Under the pieces are notes generated by a model. The model did no database searches. It saw only the letters and a program-made list of their open reading frames with translations, and was not told the DNA's origin. This document shows positions 33,344-43,623 of a stretch of DNA of 64,000 bases, piece by piece (within the stretch, counting starts at the first letter, position 1; every line of letters begins with the position of its first letter). Origin of the DNA: Natronobiforma cellulositropha (GTDB taxonomy: Archaea > Halobacteriota > Halobacteria > Halobacteriales > Natrialbaceae); NCBI RefSeq assembly GCF_025629245.1, contig NZ_JANZXN010000015.1:437080-501079 (forward strand). Direction: 5' to 3'. A program made the position numbers and the translations under genes.

Positions 33344-35248
33344 TCAGTGCTCCTCGTCTTCCGCCTCGTCGTCGACGACGTCCTCGAAGTCGGCGTCGAC
33401 GAACTCCTCGCCCTCGTCGTCGGCCGCACTCGCTTCGGGACCTGGGTTCGGGCCGCCACCCATGCCAGCGCCCGCCGCGCCTGCGCCGCCTGCGCCAGCC
33501 GCTGCGGCCTCCTGGTAGATCTGCTTGCCGATCTCCTGGAGTTCCTTGCTCAGGGTCTCGGTCGCCGCTTCGATCTCTTCTGCCCCGGCGTCACTGTCGT
33601 CGACGGTCTCCTCGAGGTCGGCGACTGCGTCCTCGATGCTCGCGCGCAGGTCGTCGTCGATCTCGTCGTTCTCCTCTAAGAGCGTCTCTGCACGCTGAAT
33701 AGTCGCCTCGGCGGTGTTTCGCGCCTCGATGCGCTCGCGGCGCTGTTTGTCCTCTTCGGCGTGTTCTTCGGCCTCGCGCTGCATGCGTTCGATCTCGGTG
33801 TCGGAGAGACCGGCACCGCCCTCGATGGTGATCTCCTCGCTCGTGCCGGTGCCTTTGTCCTCGGCGCCGACGTTGACGATGCCGTTCTCGTCGATGCTGA
33901 AGGTGACCTCGATCTGGGGCGTTCCGGCCGGGGCCGGGGGAATCCCCTGGAGGTGGAACTCACCGAGCAGTTCGTTCTTCTGGGCGAGTTCGCGCTCGCC
34001 CTGGAAGACGCGCACCTGCACGGAGGTCTGGTTGTCCGCCGCGGTGGTGAAGATCTTCGACTCCTCGGTCGGAATCGTCGTGTTCTTCTCGATGAGTCGC
34101 TCGAAGAGACCGCCTTTGACCTCGATACCGAGGCTGAGCGGCGTCACGTCGAGCAGCACGATGTCGTCGACCTCGCCGCCGAGGACGCCGCCCTGGATCG
34201 CCGCACCGAGTGCGACGGCCTCGTCGGGGTTGACGTTCTTCTGTGGCTCCTCACCGATGAGTTCGGTCACCTTCTCTCCGACCTGGGGCATGCGCGTCGA
34301 GCCGCCGACGAGCAACACCTCGTCGATGTCCTCTTTCGCGTAGCCTGCGTCCTCGAGCGCCTGTTCGGTCGGTGCGACCGTCCGGTCGATGAGGTCGGCG
34401 GTGAGCGACTCGAACTTCGCGCGGGTGAGACTCTCCTCTAAGTGGATCGGGCCGTCGTCGGTCGCGGTGATAAAGGGGAGGTTGATCTCCGTCTCCTTGC
34501 GACTCGAGAGTTCGATCTTCGCCTCTTCGGCGGCGTCTTTCAGCCGCTGGAGGGCCTGGCGGTCGTCGCGGAGGTCGATGCCGTGTTCCTCCTCGAACGC
34601 CGCTGCCAGCCAGTCGATGATGGCGTGGTCCCAGTCGTCGCCACCGAGGTCGTTGTCACCGTTGGTCGCGACGACCTCGTAGACGCCGCCACCGAGGTCG
34701 AGGATGGACACGTCGAACGTCCCGCCACCCAGGTCGTAGACGAGGACGGTCTGGTCGGAGTCGTCGTCGAGACCGTAGGCCATCGACGCCGCGGTTGGCT
34801 CGTTGATGATGCGTTCGACCTCGAAGCCAGCGATCTCGCCGGCGTCTTTCGTCGCCTGTCGCTGGCTGTCGGAGAAGTACGCCGGGACCGTGATGACCGC
34901 CTTGTCTACCTCGTCACCGAGGTAGTCTTCGGCGTCGCGCTTGATCTTCTGGAGGATCATCGCCGAAATCTGCTGGGGTGTGTACTCTTCACCCTCGATG
35001 TCGACGGTGTAGCCCTCTTCGCCCATGTGGCGCTTGATCGAAGCGATCGTCTTCTCCGGGTTCTGGATCGCCTGGTTCTTCGCGGGTTTGCCGACGAGAC
35101 GCTCGTCGTCGTCGGTGAACGCGACGACCGAGGGCGTCGTCCGGTCCCCCTCCCCGTTGACGATGATCTCCGGATCTCCTCCTTCCATCACTGCGAAGGC
35201 GCTGTTCGTGGTACCGAGGTCGATACCCAGAATTTTGTTACTTGCCAT
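33344..35248 (-). CDS. dnaK: Chaperone DnaK (Hsp70)
   Basis: 634 aa. Nucleotide domain with [15 protein letters not shown] and [19 protein letters not shown], followed by the substrate domain and lid. The tail [20 protein letters not shown] is acidic. ATP-dependent folding chaperone working with DnaJ and GrpE. A TATA box (CTTTAAAACA, around 35274-35279) lies about 28 nt upstream of the ATG, so dnaK probably has its own leaderless transcript. Confidence 0.97.
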   Translation of the reverse strand: MASNKILGIDLGTTNSAFAVMEGGDPEIIVNGEGDRTTPSVVAFTDDDERLVGKPAKNQAIQNPEKTIASIKRHMGEEGYTVDIEGEEYTPQQISAMILQKIKRDAEDYLGDEVDKAVITVPAYFSDSQRQATKDAGEIAGFEVERIINEPTAASMAYGLDDDSDQTVLVYDLGGGTFDVSILDLGGGVYEVVATNGDNDLGGDDWDHAIIDWLAAAFEEEHGIDLRDDRQALQRLKDAAEEAKIELSSRKETEINLPFITATDDGPIHLEESLTRAKFESLTADLIDRTVAPTEQALEDAGYAKEDIDEVLLVGGSTRMPQVGEKVTELIGEEPQKNVNPDEAVALGAAIQGGVLGGEVDDIVLLDVTPLSLGIEVKGGLFERLIEKNTTIPTEESKIFTTAADNQTSVQVRVFQGERELAQKNELLGEFHLQGIPPAPAGTPQIEVTFSIDENGIVNVGAEDKGTGTSEEITIEGGAGLSDTEIERMQREAEEHAEEDKQRRERIEARNTAEATIQRAETLLEENDEIDDDLRASIEDAVADLEETVDDSDAGAEEIEAATETLSKELQEIGKQIYQEAAAAGAGGAGAAGAGMGGGPNPGPEASAADDEGEEFVDADFEDVVDDEAEDEEH

Positions 35249-35425
35249 TGGGATGGTATTGTGCGCACTTTGTTTTAAAGGTTGCTACGGTCACGGGACA
35301 CTCGAATTAAATCCCCGTCTCGAGCCGTCTCGAGGCGGAATACAGCCGTTTGGGGCGATGGCTACCCGTGTTCGATCCGACGGAGGAGACCCGATGAAAA
35401 CGTCCGACCGATCGTGTTCGTTCGA

Positions 35426-36697
35426 CTACCGACCCTCGTCGTCGGTAGTGATCGATTCTGTCTCCTCGTCGTCCGCGTCGTCTGCGACCTCGCCACCGAG
35501 TTCGATCGCAGCTCCCTCGGCGCCGTTGGCCGACTCGTCACCCGCTTCGTCCACGTCGCCCTCGGATTGTCCATCGGCCGCCTCGTCCTCGCTCGCGGGT
35601 GTGTCGCCGGTCTCACTCTCTGGCTCCTCACCAGTGGCTTTCTCTTCCCCGTCGCCACCGTCTCTCTCGCCGTCGGTGTCCACATCGCCGTCGGAGTCCG
35701 CGTCCGCATCGGTATCGGTATCGGTGTCCGGATCCGCATCGCTGTCCTCACCCTCCTCGAGCGAACCGTTGCTGACGGTCACCTGCGCGTTCTGGATGAC
35801 TTTCTCGCCCATCTCGTAGCCGGGAGTGAACACGTCGGCGATGGTGCCCGCTGGCTGGCCGCTGTCGACCTGGACCATCACCTCGTGGCGCTGGGGGTCG
35901 ACCTCGGTTCCCGGCTCCGGGTCGATCTCTTCGACGTTCTCGTCGGCCAGTACCCGATCGAACTCCCGGAGCGTCATCTCGATGCCGTCACGCAGACTCT
36001 CGAGGTCGCCGTGTTCCTCGCCCAGCGCCCGCTTGAGGTTGTCTCTGACGCCGACGATGCGGCCGACGAGGTCCTCCGTCGCCCGCGCCTTCAACTGTTC
36101 CTGGCGCTTTTTCGTCCGGCGTTTGTAGTTCTGGAAGTCCGCCTGCTTGCGTTTGACGTGGGCCTTTAGCTCCTCGATCGTCTCTTCCCGAGACTCGAGT
36201 TCGTCCTCACGGTCCGATAGCTCCTCGGCACGTTCCTCGAGTTTCTCGCCTCGGGCTTCGATCTCTGCCTCGCGCGCCTCGAGTTCCTCCTGGAGCGACT
36301 CGATCGTCTTGGCCTGCTCTTCGAGGCGTTCCTCGAGGTCCGCGAGTTCCGCCTGTTGCTGGTTGACCGTGGTGTGTAGTTCACGCGCGGTCTCGACGAC
36401 CGACTTGACCTCGAGGGCGAGGTCGTCGTCGTAGGCCGTCGTTCGGTCGATGAGTTCGCGGATGTCCTCGCTCGTTTCGGGCGGCCGTACCGACGGGGCG
36501 CCGTCCGCGTCCGCATCGGCGTCGGTCTCTCCGATCGATTCCTCGACGCCCGAGTCGTCCGCCTCGTGCTCGTCCTCGGCGGTCGCCGTCCCGTCGTCGG
36601 TGTGCTCGACCTCGGGCCGTTCGTCCTCGGCGTCGTCGGGGGTGTCGTCCGTGGACGGGACATCTCGGGCGGAGTTCATGCCCTCGTCATCGCTCAT
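35426..36697 (-). CDS. grpE: Nucleotide exchange factor GrpE with long acidic flanks
   Basis: 423 aa, about twice the usual length. A long coiled coil (about 115-215) leads into the GrpE head (NYKRRTKKRQEQLKARATED, MTLREFDRVLADENVEEIDP, VFTPGYEMGEKVIQNAQV). The ends are Asp/Glu/Ser-rich and low complexity. Releases ADP from DnaK. A TATA box TTTTATTA (about 36719-36726) lies about 26 nt upstream of the ATG, giving a leaderless mRNA. Family sure; role of tails unknown. Confidence 0.93.
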   Translation of the reverse strand: MSDDEGMNSARDVPSTDDTPDDAEDERPEVEHTDDGTATAEDEHEADDSGVEESIGETDADADADGAPSVRPPETSEDIRELIDRTTAYDDDLALEVKSVVETARELHTTVNQQQAELADLEERLEEQAKTIESLQEELEAREAEIEARGEKLEERAEELSDREDELESREETIEELKAHVKRKQADFQNYKRRTKKRQEQLKARATEDLVGRIVGVRDNLKRALGEEHGDLESLRDGIEMTLREFDRVLADENVEEIDPEPGTEVDPQRHEVMVQVDSGQPAGTIADVFTPGYEMGEKVIQNAQVTVSNGSLEEGEDSDADPDTDTDTDADADSDGDVDTDGERDGGDGEEKATGEEPESETGDTPASEDEAADGQSEGDVDEAGDESANGAEGAAIELGGEVADDADDEETESITTDDEGR

Positions 36698-36718
36698 GTC
36701 ACAGTCAAGGAACAGCGG

Positions 36719-36726
36719 TAATAAAA
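36719..36726 (-). promoter_or_regulatory. TATA box of grpE
   Basis: CTTTTATTACC on the minus strand, centred about 26 nt upstream of the grpE ATG, placing the transcript start at or next to the start codon. No CIRCE element is visible. Confidence 0.6.
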
Positions 36727-36868
36727 GGGTTGAGGTACGGGCCTCTCACCGGCTCGTGGTGGATATTCTGACAGTCTCGCGGCGAGTGTGTTCGTTCTGG
36801 CTATCACCCATCCGCCACACCGTCGCTGTCGGTCACTCGCGGGCGAGGCGTTCGTCGTCGTCGAACCT

Positions 36869-38332
36869 ATGTACTCCCGGCGTCGATTCCCGAGCGTGAG
36901 CGCCGACCTGACTCTCAGATACGAAGGCGGCACGGTTCGCCTCGACACGCGAGCGGACGCGACAGCCAGCGCGCTGGAGTCGCTCACCGGCGCGAGCGCT
37001 GACGCACTCGACCTCTCGTTCGACCCACGGAGCGACACCGCCCGGATCCCCGCGTTTCACTACGCACGTCTCCGGTCGGCGCTCGCCCGTCGCGATTTCG
37101 ACGTCGACGACAACACCCTCTCGCTCGAGTCACTCCCGGCGCTCGAGTCGGCCTACCAGCTTCGATCCTACCAGCGCGAGGCGCTCGAGGACTGGCTCGA
37201 CACCGACCGGTGGGCGGAGACCAGCGACGCGGGACCACCGGGCGGACCCGCACGCGCCCCCGCGGGCGTTCTCGAGCTCCCGACCGGCAGCGGAAAGACG
37301 GTGATCGCACTCGAGACCATCGTGGCGCTCGCCACACCCACGCTCGTCGTCGTCCCCACCATCGACCTGCTCGAGCAGTGGGAACGCGAACTCGAGCGGG
37401 AGTTCGACTGCCCGGTCGGCCGTTTCGGCGGCGGCGAGCAGCGTCTCGAGGCGATCACGGTCTCGACGTACGACTCGGCGTACCTGAAAGCCGACGCGGT
37501 CGGCGACCGCTTCGGTCTCGTGATCTTCGACGAGGTGCACCACCTCGGCGGGGAGGGTTACCGTGATATCGCCCGCTTGCTCGCCGCCCCCGCCCGCCTG
37601 GGACTCACCGCGACGTTCGAACGGCCGGACGACGCCCACGAGGTGATTTCGGCGCTCGTCGGTCCCGTCTGTCACCGCCTCTCGGCCGACGACCTCGCGG
37701 GTGAGCACCTCGCTCCCTACGACCTGAAACGGCTCGCGGTGACGCTCACCGCCGACGAACGCGACGCCTACGAACGCCACCAGTCGATCTTCACCGACTA
37801 CCTCGCGCGCTCGAACATCACCTTCCGCAGCGGCTCCGACTACCAGGAACTCGTCAAACGCTCCGGCAACGACCCGGCCGCCCGCGAGGCGTTGCTGGCG
37901 AAACAGCGCGCCCGCGAACTGATGATGGGCAGTACGTCGAAACTCGAGGCGCTCGCCGACGTTCTCGAGGACCACGCCGACGACCGGATCATCGTCTTCA
38001 CCGCGTTCAACGACCTCGCCTACAGCGTCGCCGAGCGGTTCTTGCTTCCCGCGATCACCCACCAGACGGGCGCGGCCGAACGCAGCGAGATCCTCGAGCG
38101 CTTTCGCGACGGCACCTACTCCCGGGTGGTCACCTCGAACGTCCTCGACGAGGGGGTCGACGTCCCCGACGCGAACGTCGCCGTCGTCCTCTCGGGCAGC
38201 GGGAGCGAGCGCGAGTTCACCCAGCGCCTCGGGCGAATTCTCCGGCCCAAAGCCGACGGCAGCAGTGCGATCCTCTACGAAGTCGTGGCTACGGATACCG
38301 TCGAGACGCGCGTCTCACAGCGGCGTCGCTGA
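36869..38332 (+). CDS. xpb: XPB/Rad25-type DNA helicase
   Basis: 487 aa superfamily-2 helicase of nucleotide-excision repair. An N-terminal damage-recognition domain is followed by Walker A LPTGSGKTVIALET, DEVHH box and LTATFERPDD. The second RecA domain has EGVDVPDANVAVVLSGSGSEREFTQRLGR split here by the QRLGRILRPK motif VI. I chose the ATG at 36869 (MYSRRRFP). Its usual partner nuclease Bax1 is encoded at 41056-42603 in the same orientation, separated here by two unrelated genes. Confidence 0.9.
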   Translation: MYSRRRFPSVSADLTLRYEGGTVRLDTRADATASALESLTGASADALDLSFDPRSDTARIPAFHYARLRSALARRDFDVDDNTLSLESLPALESAYQLRSYQREALEDWLDTDRWAETSDAGPPGGPARAPAGVLELPTGSGKTVIALETIVALATPTLVVVPTIDLLEQWERELEREFDCPVGRFGGGEQRLEAITVSTYDSAYLKADAVGDRFGLVIFDEVHHLGGEGYRDIARLLAAPARLGLTATFERPDDAHEVISALVGPVCHRLSADDLAGEHLAPYDLKRLAVTLTADERDAYERHQSIFTDYLARSNITFRSGSDYQELVKRSGNDPAAREALLAKQRARELMMGSTSKLEALADVLEDHADDRIIVFTAFNDLAYSVAERFLLPAITHQTGAAERSEILERFRDGTYSRVVTSNVLDEGVDVPDANVAVVLSGSGSEREFTQRLGRILRPKADGSSAILYEVVATDTVETRVSQRRR

Positions 38333-38404
38333 GAAGGTCATCGGACCACCGGCGCGAAGACGTGAGCCGCGCACATTTATTACAATTTAGTGTGAGGTGA
38401 TTTT

Positions 38405-40273
38405 ATGACCGGTGACGACGAGCGTGTCCCGCGCCACCTTCGACGACGGACCGTGCTGAAGGGTCTCGGGATGGGAACGATCGCGACGGGACTCACCGCA
38501 GCGGGTGGGTCGCAGGTGGGCGCGGCGCCAGCCGACCCTGCCAGCGAGGAGTCGACCAGTGAAGACGGTGGGTTCGACCGAGAGTCGATCACCGTCGACG
38601 AGTACGTCGGCATCAACGCGTTCGTCGACGACCCGCTCGAGCGACTGGCGGTCGCGGGGTTCGTCCGCGAGTACCGCAACTGGAACTGGGACGAAGGCGA
38701 CGTGGTGCGTGCCGACGACCCCGAATATTCGGGCTATCCCGACAACGAGATCGCGTGGGCGCCGAGTTACGCCGCCGAGGGCGGGTGGAACTTCGACGAG
38801 TTCTACACCGAGGTGACCGACGCCGGACTCGAGATCGCACCCTGTATCCAGGACGGCGTGAGCTGGCTCTACGACAGTCTCGACGTGCCTCGCGCGAACA
38901 TTCCGGTCGACGAGCCCGGCGCGGAGACGACCGACCCCCACTCCTACGAGGCGAAGTCTCACTACCTGTTCCAGTTCGCCGCCCGCTACGGCGACACGGC
39001 GGTCGACGAGAGTCTCCTGACGCTCCGGGACGACCAGCCGACGCACACCGGGCTCGGCCTGATCGACTACGTCGAAGACTGGAACGAACCCGACCGGTGG
39101 TGGGACGGCGAGGACGCCGAGTTCTCCCCCCAGGAGTACGCCGCGATGTCGAGTGCGGGCTACGACGGCCACGGCGGCACGATCGAGGGACCGACCGGCA
39201 CCTACGGGATGGTCGCCGCTGACCCGACGATGAAGTTCGTCATGGCGGGCATCGAGGACCTCGACCTCGCCTACATCGAGGAGATGGAAGCCTGGTACGA
39301 GACGCACCGCCCCGACGGCGCGTTCGTCCCCGACGTGATCAACCTCCACCACTACTCGTTCGACGGCGACCACGGTCCCGCACGCTCGCCCGAAGCCGAC
39401 GACTTCCGCGGCCGACTCGAGACGTTCACCGACTGGCGCGACGAACACCACCCCGAGGTCGAAGTCTGGATCTCCGAGTTCGGCTGGGACACCCACCCCG
39501 ACTCGCGCCTGCGCGCGCCGGAAGTCGGTCCCTACGACCGCGAGGAGGTCCAGGGCCAGTGGCTCGTCCGCGCCTACCTCGCCTTCGCCGCCGCGGGCGT
39601 CGACCGCGCGCAGATGTACATGCTCCGTGACGTCGACCCGCACGACTCGACGCAGTTTTCGACCTGCGGACTCGTCACCCAGAAAGGCGAGTGGGAGCCC
39701 AAACCCTCCTGGTACTACGTCTACGCCATGCGAAAGGCCCTCACAGGGACGCGCTTTCTCGAGGAGCGAGCCACCGGCCGAACGGACGTCACCGTCTACC
39801 GCTTCGAACACCAGGAGGAGTCCGCGAGCGTCTACGCCGTCTGGTGTCCGACCAGCGACGGGACGACCGTCGAGGGCTTCGACCTCCACCTCGCCGACGA
39901 CCCCGAGACCGCCACCGCGACCACCCTCTCCGATGGCACCACCGATGGAATCGAGTCGTCGCTCACGCTCGAGGACGACACCGTCTCGGTCGACGTGAGC
40001 GAGCGGCCGGTCTTCGTCCGGGTCGAGGAATCCGGGCCAGCCGACCCCACGCCGTCCTGTCGAGACCTCGGCCAGCGAACCGTCTGCGACGGCGACGGCG
40101 ACGGCCGCTACCGGGACGTGACCGGTGACGGCTGTGTCGGCTTCGCCGACGTCGTCGACTTCTTCGAACACCTCGACGAACCCGTGTTCGCTGAGAACCC
40201 CGACTACTTCGATTTCACCGGCACCGGCCGGGTTGGGTTCGAGGATGTTGTGTGGTTGTTCGAGAGTTTGTAA
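38405..40273 (+). CDS. Secreted glycoside hydrolase-like protein with dockerin domain
   Basis: 622 aa. Tat signal (LRRRTVLKGLGMGTIATG). TIM-barrel hydrolase body with clan-A-like acid/base Glu228 in DWNEPDRWW and nucleophile candidate Glu358 in WISEFGWDT. A beta domain follows. Residues about 560-622 carry two Ca-binding dockerin repeats (DVTGDGCVGFADVVDFFEHL and DFTGTGRVGFEDVVWLFESL). Acts outside the cell, probably on a polysaccharide; substrate unknown. A hairpin overlaps the stop codon. It interrupts the XPB-Bax1 neighbourhood. Confidence 0.75.
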   Translation: MTGDDERVPRHLRRRTVLKGLGMGTIATGLTAAGGSQVGAAPADPASEESTSEDGGFDRESITVDEYVGINAFVDDPLERLAVAGFVREYRNWNWDEGDVVRADDPEYSGYPDNEIAWAPSYAAEGGWNFDEFYTEVTDAGLEIAPCIQDGVSWLYDSLDVPRANIPVDEPGAETTDPHSYEAKSHYLFQFAARYGDTAVDESLLTLRDDQPTHTGLGLIDYVEDWNEPDRWWDGEDAEFSPQEYAAMSSAGYDGHGGTIEGPTGTYGMVAADPTMKFVMAGIEDLDLAYIEEMEAWYETHRPDGAFVPDVINLHHYSFDGDHGPARSPEADDFRGRLETFTDWRDEHHPEVEVWISEFGWDTHPDSRLRAPEVGPYDREEVQGQWLVRAYLAFAAAGVDRAQMYMLRDVDPHDSTQFSTCGLVTQKGEWEPKPSWYYVYAMRKALTGTRFLEERATGRTDVTVYRFEHQEESASVYAVWCPTSDGTTVEGFDLHLADDPETATATTLSDGTTDGIESSLTLEDDTVSVDVSERPVFVRVEESGPADPTPSCRDLGQRTVCDGDGDGRYRDVTGDGCVGFADVVDFFEHLDEPVFAENPDYFDFTGTGRVGFEDVVWLFESL

Positions 40274-40380
40274 CTCTCGAACGTACTGAGCTGTGCTCAG
40301 TAATTGTTTGAAAGTCTGTGAAGACGTTCAGGCTCGTGACGCGTAGCGTCACGGTGTTCGAGAGTGTGTAACGCTCGAGC
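40258..40380. repeat. Array of four small hairpins with 3-nt loops
   Basis: Hairpin 1 at 40258-40282 (11-bp stem, loop TGT, overlapping the upstream stop codon). Hairpin 2 at 40285-40301 (ACTGAGC/GCTCAGT, loop TGT). Hairpin 3 at 40335-40353 (CGTGACGC/GCGTCACG, loop GTA). Hairpin 4 at 40356-40380, a degenerate copy of hairpin 1. No gene lies in the 150-base gap. Could be terminators, RNA-stability elements or REP-like palindromes. Confidence 0.65.
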
Positions 40381-40423
40381 GACAGTATGTTTATTACGGC
40401 CACTCGACACATCTTCACACGTT

Positions 40424-40924
40424 ATGTGTGCCCTCCCCCTCGAGCGGTCGGGCGAGAGACGGATCGTCGAGTCCGTTCTCGCCGTTCTCGCACTCCACCT
40501 CGCGGCCGGAGTCGTCGACGGATCTACAATGGTCCTCGAGACCGTCCCCGGCCCGCTCTGGGTCCCACTAGCGACACTCGTTCCCGGACTCCTCGCCCTC
40601 ACCGTTCTGGCCGGTGTGCTGGCACACGGCGTTCGACTCGGGTCGGCGGCTCTCGGTTCCGGCGACCGGATCACGCCCGGTGACGCGGCGGTGACCCGAA
40701 TCCTCGCGTCGGTCGTCCTCGCGATTCTCGCCGCGTACACCCTGTGGTGGGCCGTTGCGAGTCTGATCGTACACTATCTGGCCGAAACGGGCGGTGTTTC
40801 CCCGACGATCTGGGCGCTGTTGTTCGGCGGAGTACTCGGTGCCGTCGTCCTGGTTCAGGCGGTGTTCTTTCGGCTGTTCCCGGAGGGACCACTGTCTCGT
40901 CTGCGTCGTCTCTCCGCCGAGTGA
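40424..40924 (+). CDS. Membrane protein, unknown
   Basis: 166 aa with about four predicted helices and short charged ends. Start is the ATG at 40424 (MCALPLERSGERR), with an A/T-rich TATGTTTATTACG about 35 nt upstream as probable promoter. No family recognised. Lies between the dockerin hydrolase and bax1. Confidence 0.65.
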   Translation: MCALPLERSGERRIVESVLAVLALHLAAGVVDGSTMVLETVPGPLWVPLATLVPGLLALTVLAGVLAHGVRLGSAALGSGDRITPGDAAVTRILASVVLAILAAYTLWWAVASLIVHYLAETGGVSPTIWALLFGGVLGAVVLVQAVFFRLFPEGPLSRLRRLSAE

Positions 40925-41055
40925 CCGTTCCGCGGCTGGTACGGGCTGTATGACTCGCCGGGTGGCAATCGAACGGACCGAACACGCAGGGGTATCTCGG
41001 AGGCGGTACGTCCGTGCCGGTCGGTTTTTCTCCCTCGCCCCCAGATGGAGAGTCG

Positions 41056-42603
41056 ATGCTGCGAAAGGACCTGTTGCGCGTCTCGAGAGCGGGTGGGGGC
41101 TACCACCCGCAGTTCGCAGACCGGAGCCAGCGCCCGCTGGCCGCCCGGGTCATCGGGACGTTCCAGGGCCACGTCGGCGAACCGCGAGCGACGCTCGAGT
41201 CGGCGCTCGCCGACCTCGAGCCAGAGGCGGAACACTTCAAACTCGTCCGCGGCTTCGCCGCCCTCCTCGAGCGCGAGGCGACGTTCGAGACGCGCGCGCC
41301 GCTCGAGCCGGTGACGGCTCGTACCGCGGCGTTCGAGGCTGCCGACGCGCTCGGCGGCGTCGTGACCGTCGACGACCGGGCGGCGGCGCTGGTGCGGGCG
41401 GGTGAGGCGCTCGGGGTGTCAGCCGACGCGGTCGCCGACTCGCTGTACGCCGATCTCGAGGAGCGCCAGGTGCTCTCGAGTGTCGACGCTCGGTGGGACC
41501 CCGACGGGCTACTCGCCCAGTACAACCTCTCGGTGGCGCAGACGGCGCTGTTCGACGCGACGGCGGTTCGGATCCGCTCTTCGGAGCCGAAGGCGCTCGT
41601 CTCGGCGATCAAGCGCCTGCGGCTGATGTACGAGATCCACCGCACAGCGGGGACGCGCGACGAGCCGGAGGAGCCGCTCTCGGGTGCACTCGGCAGCCGC
41701 GAGGTCGTCGTCACGGGACCGACGCACCTCTTTCGCGCTACCCGCCGCTACGGGACGCGTTTCGCCCGCCTGCTGCGCACGGTCGCCACGGCCGCCGAGT
41801 GGTCGCTCGAGGCGACGGTCGACGACCGCGGCACCGAACGGACGCTCACCCTCTCACACGAGGACCCAGTCGCCGTCCCCGACGCGCCGCCGGTCGCCGA
41901 GGTCAGCTTCGACAGCGAGGTCGAGGCGGACTTCGCGGCCCGGTTCACCGCGCTCGACCTCGAGTGGGACCTCGTGCGCGAACCCGAACCGCTCGCAGCG
42001 GGTGCGCGGGTGATGATCCCCGACTTCGCCTTCGACTACCGCCACGCGCCGTTTCGCGTCTACTTCGAGATTATGGGCTTCTGGACGCCCGAGTACGTCG
42101 CGAAGAAACTCACCCAACTCGAGACGCTCGAGGAGGTGGAGATGCTCGTCGCCGTCGACGAGAGTCTCGGCGTCGGCGAGGCGATCACCGCCCGCGACCA
42201 CCGGGCGATTCCCTACCGGACGCGCGTTCGCCCGAAAGACGTGATCGACGCGCTACGCGAGTACGAGACCGACCTGGTCGCCGAGAGCGCCGCAGACCTC
42301 CCGGCGGAGTTGGTGCCCCCAGAGGACGTGCTCACGCTCGAGGCGCTCGCCGCTCACCACGGCGTCGGCGAAGGTGCACTCGAGGGGAAGGCCTTTCCCG
42401 AGCACGAACTCGTCGGGCGGACGCTGGTCCGACCGGCGGTGCTCGAGGAACTCTCGGCGGATCTCGAGGCGGGGATGGCGCTCGAAGAGGCGGAGACGCT
42501 GCTCGAGGCAGCCGGTCTCACCGACGCGAGCGCGACGCTCTCGAGACTCGGCTACCGCGTCGAGTGGTCCGGACTCGCCGGCGGCACGCTTCGAGAACGG
42601 TGA
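41056..42603 (+). CDS. bax1: Bax1 (DUF790) nuclease, XPB partner
   Basis: 515 aa. DUF790 family: N-terminal LRKDLLRVSRAGGGYHPQF, central QYNLSVAQTALF and LYADLEERQVL, and a C-terminal nuclease-like domain with MIPDFAFDYR and VYFEIMGFWTPEYVAKKL, which fits a PD-(D/E)XK core. Bax1 binds XPB and cuts DNA at bubble junctions in archaeal repair. Start is the ATG at 41056. Separated from xpb by two genes. Confidence 0.9.
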   Translation: MLRKDLLRVSRAGGGYHPQFADRSQRPLAARVIGTFQGHVGEPRATLESALADLEPEAEHFKLVRGFAALLEREATFETRAPLEPVTARTAAFEAADALGGVVTVDDRAAALVRAGEALGVSADAVADSLYADLEERQVLSSVDARWDPDGLLAQYNLSVAQTALFDATAVRIRSSEPKALVSAIKRLRLMYEIHRTAGTRDEPEEPLSGALGSREVVVTGPTHLFRATRRYGTRFARLLRTVATAAEWSLEATVDDRGTERTLTLSHEDPVAVPDAPPVAEVSFDSEVEADFAARFTALDLEWDLVREPEPLAAGARVMIPDFAFDYRHAPFRVYFEIMGFWTPEYVAKKLTQLETLEEVEMLVAVDESLGVGEAITARDHRAIPYRTRVRPKDVIDALREYETDLVAESAADLPAELVPPEDVLTLEALAAHHGVGEGALEGKAFPEHELVGRTLVRPAVLEELSADLEAGMALEEAETLLEAAGLTDASATLSRLGYRVEWSGLAGGTLRER

Positions 42604-42722
42604 CGGGCCGCCTCGAGTGGGGTGCCAGCGCTCTACAGCCGCCGGCGGGAGACGCTCTCGTCGTGTGAACACTCATCGCCGTCGCGGCGACCCCTTTTCG
42701 TCGTTCCCGTTGGAGTCGGTGT

Positions 42723-43571
42723 ATGCGACAGTCCACACCAACGGAGACGGGGTGGCTCGCCGGGAGACACCCCTACGTCCGCGTCGGCGACGGCCCGAAA
42801 TCGCTCCTCGTGATTTCCGGCCTCAGTGACGCGATGTTCGACGGCTCCTACGGCCGTCTCGACGCGGCGATGGTACGCTACTCGTTTCGACGTTTTCTCG
42901 AGGAGTACACCGTCTACGTCGTGAGCCGGCCGCGCGGTCTCCCCGATGGTACCACCATCGGCGAGCTAGCCGAGGACTACGCGCGCCTGATCGAGACCGA
43001 AGACCGTCTCGAGCGGCCGTCGGTGCTCGGCATCTCGATGGGTGGCATGATCGCGCTGGAACTCTCCCGTCGCGAGCCAGCCCTCGTCGACCGCCTCGTC
43101 CTCGGGGTCTCCGGCTGTCGCGTCGCCGAGACGAGCGTCCAGACCCTCAGGCGCTATCGCTGGTACGCCCTCGAGCACGACTGGCTCACCCTCCGCTCGG
43201 AACTCCTCCGGGAGATGCACACCGGCTACCGACGCCGCCTGTATCCGACGCTGTCGACGACGGTCGGCCGCCTCCGCCCGCCGACACCCGCCGACGGCCG
43301 CGACGTCGTCGTCTCCATCGACGCGGTCCTCGAGTACGACGCGAGCGACGACCTCGCCGCGGTCGAGCCCCGGACGCTCGTCATCGGCGGCGACGAAGAT
43401 CCGTTCTTCCCCGAGGCGATCCTCCGCGAGACCCACGAGGGGCTTCCCGACGCACAGCTCGCGATGTTCACCGGCGCCCGCCACGGCGCGTTCCTCGAGC
43501 GAAAGGAGGGCTTCGACAACTGGGTGCGGCAGTTTCTCGCTGGCGAACCCGCCCGCATCCCCCAGCGGTGA
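42723..43571 (+). CDS. Alpha/beta hydrolase
   Basis: 282 aa. Nucleophile elbow GISMGG (Ser), acid in VIGGDEDPFFP and catalytic His in GARHGAFLE. The N-terminal strand reads LLVISGLSD. Could be an esterase, lipase or C-C hydrolase; substrate not visible. Preceded by bax1 with 119 nt between. Confidence 0.85.
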   Translation: MRQSTPTETGWLAGRHPYVRVGDGPKSLLVISGLSDAMFDGSYGRLDAAMVRYSFRRFLEEYTVYVVSRPRGLPDGTTIGELAEDYARLIETEDRLERPSVLGISMGGMIALELSRREPALVDRLVLGVSGCRVAETSVQTLRRYRWYALEHDWLTLRSELLREMHTGYRRRLYPTLSTTVGRLRPPTPADGRDVVVSIDAVLEYDASDDLAAVEPRTLVIGGDEDPFFPEAILRETHEGLPDAQLAMFTGARHGAFLERKEGFDNWVRQFLAGEPARIPQR

Positions 43572-43623
43572 CACTCGAGACACGCGGCTCGTCACCGTGA
43601 CGGCCGCCCAGGTGCTCCGGCCG

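Noticed and set aside
36698..36868. CIRCE-like heat-shock element upstream of grpE
   Set aside because: No TTAGCACTC-N9-GAGTGCTAA type repeat; only a TATA box is visible.
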